This document shows, one piece after another, positions 25,542 to 34,761 of a stretch of 64,000 bases of DNA. The stretch's first letter is position 1. The number at the start of each line of letters is the position of its first letter. A program made the translations under genes and the position numbers. Source of the DNA: Prevotella sp. UBA4268 (GTDB taxonomy: Bacteria > Bacteroidota > Bacteroidia > Bacteroidales > Bacteroidaceae); NCBI GenBank assembly GCA_002395135.1, contig DGWC01000055.1, positions 1 to 64,000 of the forward strand, given 5' to 3'. Under the pieces are notes generated by a model. That model searched no databases. It worked only from the letters and a program-made list of their open reading frames with translations, and was not told the DNA's origin.

Positions 25542-26333
25542 ATGACGAGATTTACGATATACCTGTTGCTGCTGTCTGTTTTGTTTGCCGGGTGCCGGAA
25601 GACAAATCAGCAGGTCTCGGTAGCCAAAGAAGACAAGGCTTCCAAGCGGTTGCTGCAAGGTATCTGGTTGAATGCCGAAGACGGGGAGCCTGTGTTCAAG
25701 ATGCAGGGCGACACCGTCTATTACCCTGATTCTATCAGTCAGCCGGCTTATTTCAAGGTTGTCGAAGATACCATTTTCGTGGAAGGTGCACAAATAACCA
25801 AATATCCGATTGTCCGTCAGGCTGAGCATGTCCTTGAGATTCAGAATCCAAGCGGCGAACAATTGCGGCTTGTGAAGAGTGAGGACAAAGAAGATGTCAA
25901 CTATTTTGACAATGATGAAATCGTCGCTCTTAACCAGCGGCAACTTATTAAGCGTGATACGGTAATCGTAAACCAGAATGACCGCTACCATTGCTATGTG
26001 CAGGTGAACCCCACCACATATAAGGTGGTGAAGTCAAACTATAACGATGAGGGGCTTGTTGTTGACAATGTTTACTACGACAACATTATTCACGTGTCGG
26101 TTTTCAATGGTGCGCGGAAATTGTATTCGCATGATTTCCGCAAGCAGGATTTTGTAAAACTTGTTCCCGACGACTATCTCAGACAGTGTATTCTTAGTGA
26201 TATCTTGTTTATAGACTCAAATGCAGAAGGAATGCACTTTCAGGCAATGCTCGGAATTCCAGATACTCCCAGCAGTTTTGTCATTAAAATTGATATTGAC
26301 TATCAAGGAAAGATGTCGCAGAAAGTGGTTTGA
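25542..26333 (+). CDS. Lipoprotein, DUF4738-like
   Basis: The 263-residue protein has a signal peptide ending in lipobox LFAGC at about residues 14-18. The mature part begins with a Gln/Ser/Lys-rich linker, then a lipocalin-like opening (LLQGIWLNAEDGEPVFKMQGDTVYY) and a second half with many beta strands. It resembles the DUF4738 lipoproteins of Bacteroides and Prevotella; I am only moderately sure of the family. The function is unknown. It follows rfbC by 57 bases. Its last codons lie inside the terminator hairpin. Confidence 0.75.
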   Translation: MTRFTIYLLLLSVLFAGCRKTNQQVSVAKEDKASKRLLQGIWLNAEDGEPVFKMQGDTVYYPDSISQPAYFKVVEDTIFVEGAQITKYPIVRQAEHVLEIQNPSGEQLRLVKSEDKEDVNYFDNDEIVALNQRQLIKRDTVIVNQNDRYHCYVQVNPTTYKVVKSNYNDEGLVVDNVYYDNIIHVSVFNGARKLYSHDFRKQDFVKLVPDDYLRQCILSDILFIDSNAEGMHFQAMLGIPDTPSSFVIKIDIDYQGKMSQKVV

Positions 26334-26353
26334 TCTCCCTGTCTGCGACATCT
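26311..26353. terminator. Terminator overlapping the lipoprotein gene's stop codon
   Basis: AGATGTCGCAG (coding) pairs perfectly with CTGCGACATCT, followed by a run of nine T. The TGA stop (26331-26333) lies in the 21-base loop. The hairpin could also serve the convergent kdsB gene. Confidence 0.8.
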
Positions 26354-26386
26354 TTTTTTTTGTGTATCTCGAGTAGTAAAACTGTC

Positions 26387-27142
26387 CTACATGTGCTTTG
26401 AAGCGAGGAATTGTTCTGCACGTTGAAGATCCTCAGGTGTGTCGATGCCCACTGTTTCCACGTCGGTTATGCCCACTTTGATTCTGTATCCGTTCTGTAG
26501 CCATCTCAATTGTTCGAGACTTTCTGCGATTTCAAGGCTCGACTGGGGCAGTTTCGTGATTTCTGCGAGCACTTGTGTGCGGTATGCATAGAGTCCGATG
26601 TGTTTCAAAAAGGTGAAACAACCCAGCCAGTCCTGTTTGTCCTTTCCCCGTAGATAAGGAATCACGCTTCTTGAGAAATACATGGCATAGCCTCGATTGT
26701 CTGTCACCAGTTTGGGGGAGTTGGGATTTTCAAGGTCTTTGATATCTTGTTCGGTTGTGAAAGGCTTTCCGAGCGTGGCGATTTGTGTGTCTTCGTCGTC
26801 GAAACAAGCACATACTGCTTCTATTTGCGAGCGTTGAATAAACGGTTCATCGCCCTGTATGTTGACAACTACGTCAAAGTCTCCGCCGATTTTCTCCTTC
26901 GCTTCTTCAATTCTGTCGGTTCCGCTCTTGTGGTTAGGCGATGTCATCACCGCTTTACCACCGAATGCTGTAACGGTATTATAGATTCTTTCGTCGTCAG
27001 TGGCCACAAAGGCGTCGTCGAGCACATTTTCCACCTGTTCGTAAACCCTCTGAATAACGGTTTTTCCTCCCAATAAAGCCAGCGGCTTGCCAGGGAAACG
27101 GGATGAAGCATAGCGCGCGGGTATAATTCCAATGTATTTCAT
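26387..27142 (-). CDS. kdsB: 3-deoxy-manno-octulosonate cytidylyltransferase
   Basis: This 251-residue enzyme activates Kdo with CTP to CMP-Kdo for lipopolysaccharide inner-core synthesis. The N-terminal nucleotide-binding motif IPARYASSRFPGKPL and the following VIQRVYEQV are typical. Further family motifs are VVNIQGDEPFI (metal-binding Asp) and KHIGLYAYR. Length and start fit the family. It is transcribed alone from its own promoter and converges on the lipoprotein gene. Confidence 0.96.
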   Translation of the reverse strand: MKYIGIIPARYASSRFPGKPLALLGGKTVIQRVYEQVENVLDDAFVATDDERIYNTVTAFGGKAVMTSPNHKSGTDRIEEAKEKIGGDFDVVVNIQGDEPFIQRSQIEAVCACFDDEDTQIATLGKPFTTEQDIKDLENPNSPKLVTDNRGYAMYFSRSVIPYLRGKDKQDWLGCFTFLKHIGLYAYRTQVLAEITKLPQSSLEIAESLEQLRWLQNGYRIKVGITDVETVGIDTPEDLQRAEQFLASKHM

Positions 27143-27164
27143 GTGATGTATTTTTAATGTTCTG

Positions 27165-27172
27165 CAAAGTTA
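27165..27172 (-). promoter_or_regulatory. -7 promoter element of kdsB
   Basis: On the minus strand this reads TAACTTTG followed by CAG, 22 bases before the kdsB start. Confidence 0.65.
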
Positions 27173-27276
27173 CTAAAAATTATGAATTCTTGATGCTTAA
27201 TCGTTAATTTTTTATTCACATCGACTTATAATTATGAATTATAGCAAAATAGTTTTGTGGGATTAATATTTTTTGG

Positions 27277-27284
27277 TAACTTTG
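27277..27284 (+). promoter_or_regulatory. -7 promoter element of the MORN-repeat gene
   Basis: TAACTTTG with TTG (27255-27257) 19 bases upstream, 24 bases before the start codon. It is divergent from the kdsB promoter. Confidence 0.7.
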
Positions 27285-27308
27285 GAGGATAATTCAAAAA
27301 AGAAAACA

Positions 27309-28421
27309 ATGAAAAAAATAATATTTTCAATAATGATGATAACGCTCCCTGCCATGAGCATGGCCCAGAAAATCACGCTGGGTTCGTGCGTTACCAAGGA
27401 CGGAGGGCAGTACAAGGGTGAGATGGTGGCAGGAAAACCTCACGGAAAAGGCAATGCCATCTATAAGAATGGTGACATATACGAGGGCGAATACGTGAAA
27501 GGCAAGCGTCAGGGACATGGCACATATACATTCTCTGACGGTGAAAAATATGAAGGCGAATGGTTTCAGGATCAGCAGCACGGCCGCGGCACCTACTATT
27601 TCATGAACAATAACCGCTATGAAGGCCTTTGGTTCCGCGACTATCAGCAGGGACATGGCATCATGTATTATTATAATGGTGATAAATACGAAGGCAACTG
27701 GAATCAGGATAAGCGTCAGGGAAAAGGTAAATACACCTTTGCCAGCGGTGCTTATTATTCAGGCGAATGGAAAGATGACAAGAAATGGGGCAAAGGCTTC
27801 TACGACTGGGGAGACGGTACTACCTACGAAGGAATGTGGTCTAATAACCAGCGTTCTGGCAAAGGCACCAATAAATATGCCGATGGCGACGAATATACAG
27901 GCGATTGGAAAGAAGACATCCAGAACGGAAAAGGGGTGTATAAATTCCAAAACGGCGACCGATACGAAGGCGACTACGTGCAGGGAGAGCGCACTGGCGA
28001 AGGCATTTTCCGCTATGCCAACGGCGATAAGTATGTAGGCCATTTCAAAGAAGGCGAAAAAGACGGCATCGGTACCTATACATGGAAGAATGGCGACGTG
28101 TATGCCGGTTCCTGGAGCAGAGATCTCCAGAACGGACATGGCAAACTGAACAAGAAAAACGGTGATGTCTATGACGGCAGTTTCCGCAATGGTGTAGTGG
28201 AAGGGGAGGTGATTGTCCACTTCCACGATGGCAGTAAGTTCAAGGGAACCTATCGAAACGGAAAGCGAAACGGCACCGCCATTGAAGAGGATAAGGACGG
28301 AAAGCGGTTTGAAGGCTCATATAAAGACGACGTGCGCGATGGCAAATATGTGGAGAAAGACCGCAATGGCAAAATCACAGAAGTGGGAACCTATGTCAAT
28401 GGAAGGAAGCAGAAGCAATAA
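27309..28421 (+). CDS. Secreted MORN-repeat protein
   Basis: The 370-residue protein has a signal peptide (MKKIIFSIMM to SMAQ, about 20 residues). Almost all the rest is 14 consecutive repeats of 23 residues with the MORN pattern Y-E-G-x-W/Y...G-x-G...Y-x-x-G-D. The last three units are more divergent (for example FKGTYRNGKRNGTA). Each unit forms a beta hairpin, so the whole should be an elongated beta sheet. MORN proteins act as scaffolds or bind lipids and surfaces; no enzymatic part is seen. The ATG is placed after the promoter; the frame's upstream extension lacks a signal sequence. Confidence 0.88.
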   Translation: MKKIIFSIMMITLPAMSMAQKITLGSCVTKDGGQYKGEMVAGKPHGKGNAIYKNGDIYEGEYVKGKRQGHGTYTFSDGEKYEGEWFQDQQHGRGTYYFMNNNRYEGLWFRDYQQGHGIMYYYNGDKYEGNWNQDKRQGKGKYTFASGAYYSGEWKDDKKWGKGFYDWGDGTTYEGMWSNNQRSGKGTNKYADGDEYTGDWKEDIQNGKGVYKFQNGDRYEGDYVQGERTGEGIFRYANGDKYVGHFKEGEKDGIGTYTWKNGDVYAGSWSRDLQNGHGKLNKKNGDVYDGSFRNGVVEGEVIVHFHDGSKFKGTYRNGKRNGTAIEEDKDGKRFEGSYKDDVRDGKYVEKDRNGKITEVGTYVNGRKQKQ

Positions 28422-28475
28422 GCATGCTGTATTTTGACGACAGATATTTACACATTTAATAATAATAGAAGAGAT

Positions 28476-28919
28476 ATGATTATTGACACACTTGACAAAC
28501 TCGCTTGCTACGAAAGTTTGAACCCGCTCTTCAAGGAAGTGTTGGCGTTCCTGAAATCAAACGACCTCGCTGCGATGGAGGAAGGAAAACACCCCATCTG
28601 CGGCAAGGATCTTTTCGTGAATATCCAGACAGCAAAAGGTAAAAAGAAAGAGGAAGCCCTGCTCGAAACTCACAGGCAGATGATTGACATACAGATTCCT
28701 TTGAACACCTGCGAGACTTATGGCTACACTCCTTTGTGCAGTTTGCCGGAACTGGAATACAATGCTGAAAAGGACATCATCAAGTATGAGGGTCTCGCCG
28801 ATACATACGTTACATGCAAACCCGGCGAGTTCGCCATCTTCTTTCCACAAGACGGACACGCACCCTGCATTTCCGACGAGCCTGAAATCAAAAAGGCAAT
28901 CTTTAAAGTAAAGGCATAA
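28476..28919 (+). CDS. YhcH/YjgK/YiaL-family cupin protein
   Basis: The 147-residue protein matches the DUF386 family (YhcH, TabA, EbgC). Visible family features are a central HRQMIDIQIPL with its His, a GEFAIFFPQDGHAPC segment with metal-binding His and Glu, and the C-terminal KKAIFKVK. Members are implicated in sialic-acid or other sugar catabolism and biofilm control; the exact reaction is not settled. I chose the internal ATG (MIIDTLDKL) because homologues start there. It lies 54 bases after the MORN gene and 5 bases before the branching enzyme gene. Confidence 0.88.
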   Translation: MIIDTLDKLACYESLNPLFKEVLAFLKSNDLAAMEEGKHPICGKDLFVNIQTAKGKKKEEALLETHRQMIDIQIPLNTCETYGYTPLCSLPELEYNAEKDIIKYEGLADTYVTCKPGEFAIFFPQDGHAPCISDEPEIKKAIFKVKA

Positions 28920-28924
28920 TCCAC

Positions 28925-30991
28925 ATGGCAACGACAAAGAAAGAACAGGCTTCAGCAAAGAATAGAACTGCTGCCAAAAAGCCCGCGCATATCGGTTTGG
29001 TGAAAAACGATCCTTACCTCGAACCATTCGAGCCGGCAATAACTGGCCGTCACGACCATGCCGTGTGGAAACTCAACCAACTGACACGCAACGGAAAGAC
29101 CACGTTGGTGGACTTTGCCAACGGTTATGAGTATTTCGGCTTGCATAAAACGGCTCGCGGATGGGTGTTCAGAGAGTGGGCTCCGAATGCCACTGACATT
29201 TATCTGGTTGGCGATTTCAACAACTGGCAGGAAGATGAGAAATACAAGGCCAAGCGCATTGAGGGAACAGGCAACTGGGAATTGAAACTGCCCGGCAAGG
29301 CAATGAAACACGGAGATCTGTTCAAAATGCGTGTTCATTGGAAAGGCGGTGAGGGAGAACGCATCCCAGCATGGATTCAGCGCGTTGTCCAGGATGATGA
29401 AACCAAGATTTTCTCTGCTCAGGTATGGAATCCGGAAAAGCCTTATGAGTGGAAGAAAAAGCAGTTCCGTCCCAACAAGAATCCTCTGCTGATCTATGAA
29501 TGCCACATAGGAATGGGGCAGGATGCAGAAAAAGTGGGAACATATACAGAGTTTAAGGACAACGTGCTGCCACGTGTCATCAAGGATGGTTATAACTGCA
29601 TTCAGATCATGGCCATCCAAGAGCATCCCTATTACGGCTCTTTCGGATACCATGTCAGTTCCTTTTTCGCTGCCAGCAGTCGTTTTGGCACCCCCGAAGA
29701 ACTCAAGGCACTCATTGATGAGGCACATCAGAATGGCATCGCCGTTATCATGGACATCGTTCATTCGCATGCCGTGAAGAACGAAATAGAAGGTCTTGGT
29801 AATCTGGCCGGTGATCCCAACCAGTTCTTCTATCCTGGTGACCGCCACGAACATCCCGCTTGGGACAGCCTCTGCTTTGATTATGGAAAAGACGAGGTAA
29901 TCCATTTCCTGCTTTCCAACTGCAAATACTGGATGCAGGAATACCATTTCGACGGATTCCGGTTCGACGGTGTTACTTCAATGCTGTATTACAGCCATGG
30001 GTTGGGGGAGGCCTTCACCAACTACGGCGACTATTTTAACGGCCATGAGGACGATAATGCCATCTGTTACCTCACATTGGCCAATCTTCTGATTCATCAG
30101 ATCAACAAGAATGCCATCACCATTGCCGAGGAAGTGAGTGGAATGCCAGGTCTGGCAGCGCGCTTTGAGGATGGCGGATTCGGTTTCAACTATCGTATGG
30201 CCATGAATATTCCAGACTATTGGATTAAGACCATCAAGGAGGTTCCTGATGAAAACTGGAAGCCAAGTTCAATTTTCTGGGAGGTAAAAAACCGTAGACC
30301 CGACGAAAAAACCATCTCTTATTGCGAGAGCCATGATCAGGCACTTGTCGGCGACAAGACGATCGTATTCCGATTCATTGATGCCGACATGTACTGGCAT
30401 TTCAAGAAAGGTGACGAAAACGAGACAGTGCACCGCGGTATCGCCCTTCACAAGATGATTCGGCTTGTCACCGCTGCCGCCATCAATGGTGGATACCTCA
30501 ACTTTATGGGTAATGAGTTCGGTCATCCAGAATGGATCGACTTCCCGCGCGAGGGCAACGGATGGAGCCATAAATACGCTCGCCGCCAGTGGAACCTGGT
30601 TGACAATCACGATCTTTGCTATCATTGGCTGGGTGATTTCGACCGCGAGATGCTGAAGGTTATCAAGAGCCAGAAGCATTTCCAGGACACCCCAGTTCAG
30701 GAAATCTGGCATAGCGATGGCGACCAGATGCTTGCTTTCATGCGTGGCGATTTGCTTTTTGTATTCAATTTCTCACCCACACAGTCTTGGACCGACTATG
30801 GACTGTTGGTTCCAACAGGCAGTTACGATGTCGTTCTCAACACCGACTCGAAGGATTTCGGTGGAAATGGCTTCGCCGATGACACGATGACGCACTTCAC
30901 CAACTTTGATCCTGTCTATGTGAAAGATCACAAGGAATGGTTGAAACTCTATGTGCCGGCACGTTCTGCCGTTGTCTTAAAAAAGAACTGA
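28925..30991 (+). CDS. glgB: 1,4-alpha-glucan branching enzyme (GH13)
   Basis: This 688-residue enzyme introduces alpha-1,6 branches into glycogen. An N-terminal CBM48 (about residues 60-150, with GWVFREWAPNA) is followed by the GH13 barrel with all four regions: DIVHSHA, the nucleophile Asp in DGFRFDGVTSM, acid/base Glu in TIAEEVSG, and CESHDQ. A C-terminal all-beta domain follows. The short length and motif spellings resemble the eukaryotic-type branching enzyme rather than classical E. coli GlgB. The first 20 residues are Lys/Ala-rich. The next gene begins one base after its stop. Confidence 0.95.
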   Translation: MATTKKEQASAKNRTAAKKPAHIGLVKNDPYLEPFEPAITGRHDHAVWKLNQLTRNGKTTLVDFANGYEYFGLHKTARGWVFREWAPNATDIYLVGDFNNWQEDEKYKAKRIEGTGNWELKLPGKAMKHGDLFKMRVHWKGGEGERIPAWIQRVVQDDETKIFSAQVWNPEKPYEWKKKQFRPNKNPLLIYECHIGMGQDAEKVGTYTEFKDNVLPRVIKDGYNCIQIMAIQEHPYYGSFGYHVSSFFAASSRFGTPEELKALIDEAHQNGIAVIMDIVHSHAVKNEIEGLGNLAGDPNQFFYPGDRHEHPAWDSLCFDYGKDEVIHFLLSNCKYWMQEYHFDGFRFDGVTSMLYYSHGLGEAFTNYGDYFNGHEDDNAICYLTLANLLIHQINKNAITIAEEVSGMPGLAARFEDGGFGFNYRMAMNIPDYWIKTIKEVPDENWKPSSIFWEVKNRRPDEKTISYCESHDQALVGDKTIVFRFIDADMYWHFKKGDENETVHRGIALHKMIRLVTAAAINGGYLNFMGNEFGHPEWIDFPREGNGWSHKYARRQWNLVDNHDLCYHWLGDFDREMLKVIKSQKHFQDTPVQEIWHSDGDQMLAFMRGDLLFVFNFSPTQSWTDYGLLVPTGSYDVVLNTDSKDFGGNGFADDTMTHFTNFDPVYVKDHKEWLKLYVPARSAVVLKKN

Positions 30992-30992
30992 T

Positions 30993-31877
30993 TTGAAAAG
31001 AATCCTCTCAAACATCGATAGCACAACCGTCATGAAGGCGGTTTGTGCTATCGTTTTCTGCACGGCAGTGTTCCTATATACCTGCTTTGCGCAGGCAGAT
31101 ATGCTGGCTTATCGCTGGCAGCAGTTCTTCGGTCATGCCGCCACGTGGCCGCCTGTGGTTGTGTCGCTGTTGGTCACTGTGCTTGCAGCACTGTTTGCCT
31201 ATATTATATATAAGGTGTGGTTCCGCCGGAAGACATGGACCTTGCGCACGTGCTGGGCATTCTTGTTAGCCGTCTGTGTGGTTCTCATTATAGCAGAGAC
31301 GCTGATGGATACGAGCGACGTGGTGCACTATCGGCTGAGGATGGAACGTTTGCTGGCCGACGGGCACACGCAAAAGGCTCTGCAAGTAGGGAAGCGTTCG
31401 CGCCATACTGACAAGACACTCACCATGCTGCGGGCCTATGCCCTGGCAATAGAGCATCAGTTGGGTGACCGGCTCTTCCATTATCCCATGCCACGAGGAG
31501 GTTCTTCCGTACTTCGCCCCGATACGGCAAGCACCCTTTTCTTCTTGCCGGCCAATCAAATCAGACAAGTTGCAGACGAAAAGAGTGCAGTCGACTATCA
31601 TTTGTGCGGCCTTTTGCTCGACAAACAACTCGATGCTTTTGCCGCACTTGTCACCAAATACTATGATGCAGCATCGCCAAACATGCCCAGGCATTACAAA
31701 GAAGCACTCACACTCTACACGCACAAACGCTCAAATCGTGTGGTTACCTATCGCGATGCCGTGCTTGATGCCGACTATGAAGACTTTTTGAAACTGGTTA
31801 ATAACCGCACTCTTAGCCAGTCGGATGCGCGTGATATCTATGGCAATACCTATTGGTATTACTATGTCTATAAGTAA
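30993..31877 (+). CDS. Membrane protein, possibly DUF6057 family
   Basis: The 294-residue protein has three N-terminal hydrophobic helices (about residues 13-33, 50-72 and 85-105). A soluble C-terminal part of about 190 residues is TPR-like in character (LLADGHTQKALQVGKRSRHT, then LTMLRAYALAIEHQLG). It resembles the C-terminal half of DUF6057 proteins, which are longer as I recall them, so this may be a short version; confidence in the family is low. The start taken is a TTG one base after the glgB stop, implying coupling; an ATG at 31032 would shorten it by 13 residues. Confidence 0.7.
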   Translation: MKRILSNIDSTTVMKAVCAIVFCTAVFLYTCFAQADMLAYRWQQFFGHAATWPPVVVSLLVTVLAALFAYIIYKVWFRRKTWTLRTCWAFLLAVCVVLIIAETLMDTSDVVHYRLRMERLLADGHTQKALQVGKRSRHTDKTLTMLRAYALAIEHQLGDRLFHYPMPRGGSSVLRPDTASTLFFLPANQIRQVADEKSAVDYHLCGLLLDKQLDAFAALVTKYYDAASPNMPRHYKEALTLYTHKRSNRVVTYRDAVLDADYEDFLKLVNNRTLSQSDARDIYGNTYWYYYVYK

Positions 31878-31941
31878 GGTGACTTTCTTGGTGTGATATA
31901 CTGGTTTGTATCAGTATCGTATCCATTATTGCGATAGGATA

Positions 31942-33426
31942 TTATTCGTGCCGTTGCAGATAGATGGAGTGGGTGATACACGTTGGTAGTTCTTCTTGGT
32001 AATGGGTGACATATACCATTGTTTTGTTTCTTCTCTGGCAGAAAGTGTCTACGATGGCCTTTACCATCAGGCGGTTGCTGTCGTCAAGTCCATGTAGCGG
32101 CTCATCGAGAATGAGCAGTTCGGGGTCTTTTACGAAGGCTCGCGCCAATAGCACAAGACGTTGTTCTCCGCTTGAAAGTTTCTGAAAACTAACGTCTTCT
32201 TTGCCTTTCAGTCCGAAAATGTCCATCCAGAATCGGCAGACGGCATAGTCGCTTTCATCGGGTTTTACATAAAGACCGACGGTGTCTTTCAGTCCGCTGG
32301 CCACGATTCTCACAGCGGGAATGTCGCGATGATAGGCGCGGTGCATTTCCGGAGATACATATCCGATGTGCTTTTTGATGTCCCAGATGCTTTCGCCAGT
32401 GCCGCGGCTGCGCCCGAAGAGTGTTATGTCACAAGCATAACTCTGGGGATTGTCGGCGCAGACAAGCGAGAGCAGTGTTGATTTCCCCGCTCCGTTTTGT
32501 CCAGACAGTGCCCATCGTTCACCATTTCTTACCGTCCAGTCCAGGTCTTTCAGAATGGTTCTGCTGCCATATCTGATGCTCACCTTGTTCATTTTGATGA
32601 CTTGTTCAGCCTGATAGTCGTGGTTCTGGTAGGGGAGGTGCAGAATGGCAGACCTTTTCTGTTCATCGAGCGGCGCGCTGTTGGCAAGACGATGCTGCTG
32701 AAGATATTGTGCTCGAGGCATTTTTCTGCCAACAGTCATGTTGCTCACCTCAACAACGTGAGTGATAAACTCGGGTATTTCGTCGGTTTTCGAAAGAACC
32801 AGTATCATTTGCAGGCTCTGTTCGGCGGATAATACCTGCAACAAGGTCTTGAGTTGGCTGCGTGTCTCTGCGTCAAGTCCCACGAAAGGGTTGTCGAGAA
32901 TCAGTATGCTCGGATTAGAAAGCAGGGCTCTTGTAAGTTGGAACTTCCTCATTTCTCCGCTGGAAAGCAGAATGATATATTTGTCCAGCAGTTGGTGGAT
33001 GTGGAAAATGTCGTATAGGCGTTTGCGCAACTGTTGTTTTTCTGCCGACTCCTTGCCTGTAAAGGCATATTCCATGTCGAGGAGCCTTGCTACGGTGGGT
33101 GTTTCCGGTCCAATTTCCATTTGGTTCCATCGTTGCTGCAAGAAATATGTGCGGTCGTTATCGCCGCCGTAACTGTCTCTGAACGCAATGTATTTGATGT
33201 TGTCGCTCACCAATGGTCTTGAAGGATTGCAGAAATGGTATTCCACACCTTGTCCAATGAGCGGGTGTTTGCCCGTGATGATGTCGATGAACATGGATTT
33301 TCCTCCGCCGTTGGGGCCGACCACGGCAAGATGCTCATTGCTTTCCAGTTCGAAATCCACGGGTTTTGCCATCCGCCATTCCGGATGCCGTGTTATCCCT
33401 TGTTCAATCCTGATGGTTTTTTGCAT
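31942..33426 (-). CDS. Tandem-domain ABC ATPase (ModF/PhrA-like)
   Basis: The 494-residue cytosolic protein has two ABC nucleotide-binding domains and no membrane helices. Domain 1 has Walker A GPNGGGKSM, signature LSSGEMRK and Walker B LILDNPFVGLD, where Asn replaces the catalytic Glu. Domain 2 is canonical (GQNGAGKSTLL, LSSGEQRL, LILDEPLHGLDD). This arrangement matches the ModF/PhrA group, whose role is poorly known; despite the names, molybdate transport or photorepair need not be involved. It is the last gene of a minus-strand run after ruvC. Confidence 0.85.
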   Translation of the reverse strand: MQKTIRIEQGITRHPEWRMAKPVDFELESNEHLAVVGPNGGGKSMFIDIITGKHPLIGQGVEYHFCNPSRPLVSDNIKYIAFRDSYGGDNDRTYFLQQRWNQMEIGPETPTVARLLDMEYAFTGKESAEKQQLRKRLYDIFHIHQLLDKYIILLSSGEMRKFQLTRALLSNPSILILDNPFVGLDAETRSQLKTLLQVLSAEQSLQMILVLSKTDEIPEFITHVVEVSNMTVGRKMPRAQYLQQHRLANSAPLDEQKRSAILHLPYQNHDYQAEQVIKMNKVSIRYGSRTILKDLDWTVRNGERWALSGQNGAGKSTLLSLVCADNPQSYACDITLFGRSRGTGESIWDIKKHIGYVSPEMHRAYHRDIPAVRIVASGLKDTVGLYVKPDESDYAVCRFWMDIFGLKGKEDVSFQKLSSGEQRLVLLARAFVKDPELLILDEPLHGLDDSNRLMVKAIVDTFCQRRNKTMVYVTHYQEELPTCITHSIYLQRHE

Positions 33427-33477
33427 AAGTATGATGTGGTATGATAATGACAGATGGTGCTCGTGCCGGAGGATAAT

Positions 33478-34044
33478 CTACAGCCCGTTGTTCACCTTGT
33501 CCTTGTTCTTGTTGATAAAATCCTTCCATCCGTGATAATGCGCCTGGCTCTCAGGGCGGCCTGCCTGCATGAAATGACAATAGGCAGCGCCCAGTGCATC
33601 GGTGGCGTCCATGAAGCGGGGCATATCTTCGTCGCTGATTTTCAGTAGCCTTTTCAGCATGCCAGCCACCTGCTCCTTCGATGCGGAGCCGTTTCCGGTG
33701 ATGGCCATTTTAATTTTCAAGGGCGCATATTCATGGATTGGCACGCTGTGATGGATGGCTGCGGCAATGGCAACGCCTTGGGCGCGTCCCAGTTTGAGCA
33801 TTGACTGCACGTTTTTCCCGAAGAACGGCGCTTCAATAGCCATCTCGTCGGGCAGAAATTCATCGATGATGCCAGTGACGCGGTCGAAAATGCGACCGAG
33901 ACGCAGATAAGGGTCGCTCTCCCGGCGCATGTCTATCACCCCCATGGCCATCATCTGGGCTTTGTTGCCTTCCACTTTCAGCAGCCCATAGCCCATCACA
34001 TTGGTTCCCGGGTCGATGCCCAGGATGATTTTTTCTGTTTTCAA
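33478..34044 (-). CDS. ruvC: Holliday junction resolvase RuvC
   Basis: This 188-residue endonuclease cuts Holliday junctions symmetrically, with RuvAB, during recombination. All four acidic metal ligands are visible: Asp11 in GIDPGT, Glu71 in MAIEAPFF, and Asp146 and Asp149 in [12 protein letters not shown]. The fold and length are normal. It follows the MBL hydrolase by 20 bases on the same strand; ruvA and ruvB are not in the window. Confidence 0.97.
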   Translation of the reverse strand: MKTEKIILGIDPGTNVMGYGLLKVEGNKAQMMAMGVIDMRRESDPYLRLGRIFDRVTGIIDEFLPDEMAIEAPFFGKNVQSMLKLGRAQGVAIAAAIHHSVPIHEYAPLKIKMAITGNGSASKEQVAGMLKRLLKISDEDMPRFMDATDALGAAYCHFMQAGRPESQAHYHGWKDFINKNKDKVNNGL

Positions 34045-34064
34045 TGAGTGCGTTAATTATGAGT

Positions 34065-34709
34065 TTACCTCAAATAAGGGTTCATGCTGATTTCTGCACC
34101 GATAGTTGTCTTCGGCCCGTGACCACTCCAAATGGTTGTCTCAGCAGGCAGTTTGGCCAGCACGTCAATAAGTGTGTGGCGCATTTCCTTGTCGTCTCCA
34201 CCCTCGAAATCTGTTCTTCCGATGCTCATCTGGAAGAGCGTGTCGCCCGTGAAGGCCACTTTCTCCTCGGCGCAATAGAAGGTGATGCCGCCGGGAGTAT
34301 GGCCTGGTGTCTCGATGACGGTGAACTTGTGGCTGCCGAATTCAATCACGTCGTTGCTGTCGATATATTTCCCCACGGGTGGTACGGTGTTGTCGTATTC
34401 GATACCGAGGAAATACATGGCCTGGTCCTGCATGTTGCTCATCAGGAAATCGTCTTTTTTGTTCACTTCGGGTTGCAGGCCGAATACCTCGTATACGGTA
34501 TCGTTGCCCATGCAGTGGTCGAAATGGCCATGAGTACAGATCAGGTGCTTGGGCGTGAGGCCGTTTCCGTTGATATACTCCACTAATGCCATGCGCTCAT
34601 CTTGAAAATATGCGCCGCAGTCGATAATCACGCACTCTTGGGTTTCGTCGCTTACGACGTAGGTGTTCTCCTGATAAGGATTGCACACGAAACGTTGAAT
34701 TTTCAACAT
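34065..34709 (-). CDS. MBL-fold metallo-hydrolase (glyoxalase II-like)
   Basis: This 214-residue cytosolic protein has the full metallo-beta-lactamase metal site: HGHFDH, ETPGHTPGG, FTGDTLF and a final SGHGP. The pattern suits the glyoxalase II / YcbL group, which hydrolyses thioesters such as S-lactoylglutathione, but the substrate is not determined by sequence. It lies between rsmG and ruvC on the same strand. Confidence 0.9.
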   Translation of the reverse strand: MLKIQRFVCNPYQENTYVVSDETQECVIIDCGAYFQDERMALVEYINGNGLTPKHLICTHGHFDHCMGNDTVYEVFGLQPEVNKKDDFLMSNMQDQAMYFLGIEYDNTVPPVGKYIDSNDVIEFGSHKFTVIETPGHTPGGITFYCAEEKVAFTGDTLFQMSIGRTDFEGGDDKEMRHTLIDVLAKLPAETTIWSGHGPKTTIGAEISMNPYLR

Positions 34710-34761
34710 ATCATTATTCTTTTAGTTGTTATTGTATGTCTTCGGGGGCTATCGTGCATGT

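Noticed and set aside
25530..25991. Minus-strand frame opposite the DUF4738-like lipoprotein
   Set aside because: It is an antisense shadow: the plus-strand frame has a signal peptide and lipobox, while the reverse frame has no features.
34065..34709. MBL hydrolase as the missing C-terminal domain of ComEC
   Set aside because: It is 30 kb away in a different operon, and its motifs fit glyoxalase II-like enzymes.
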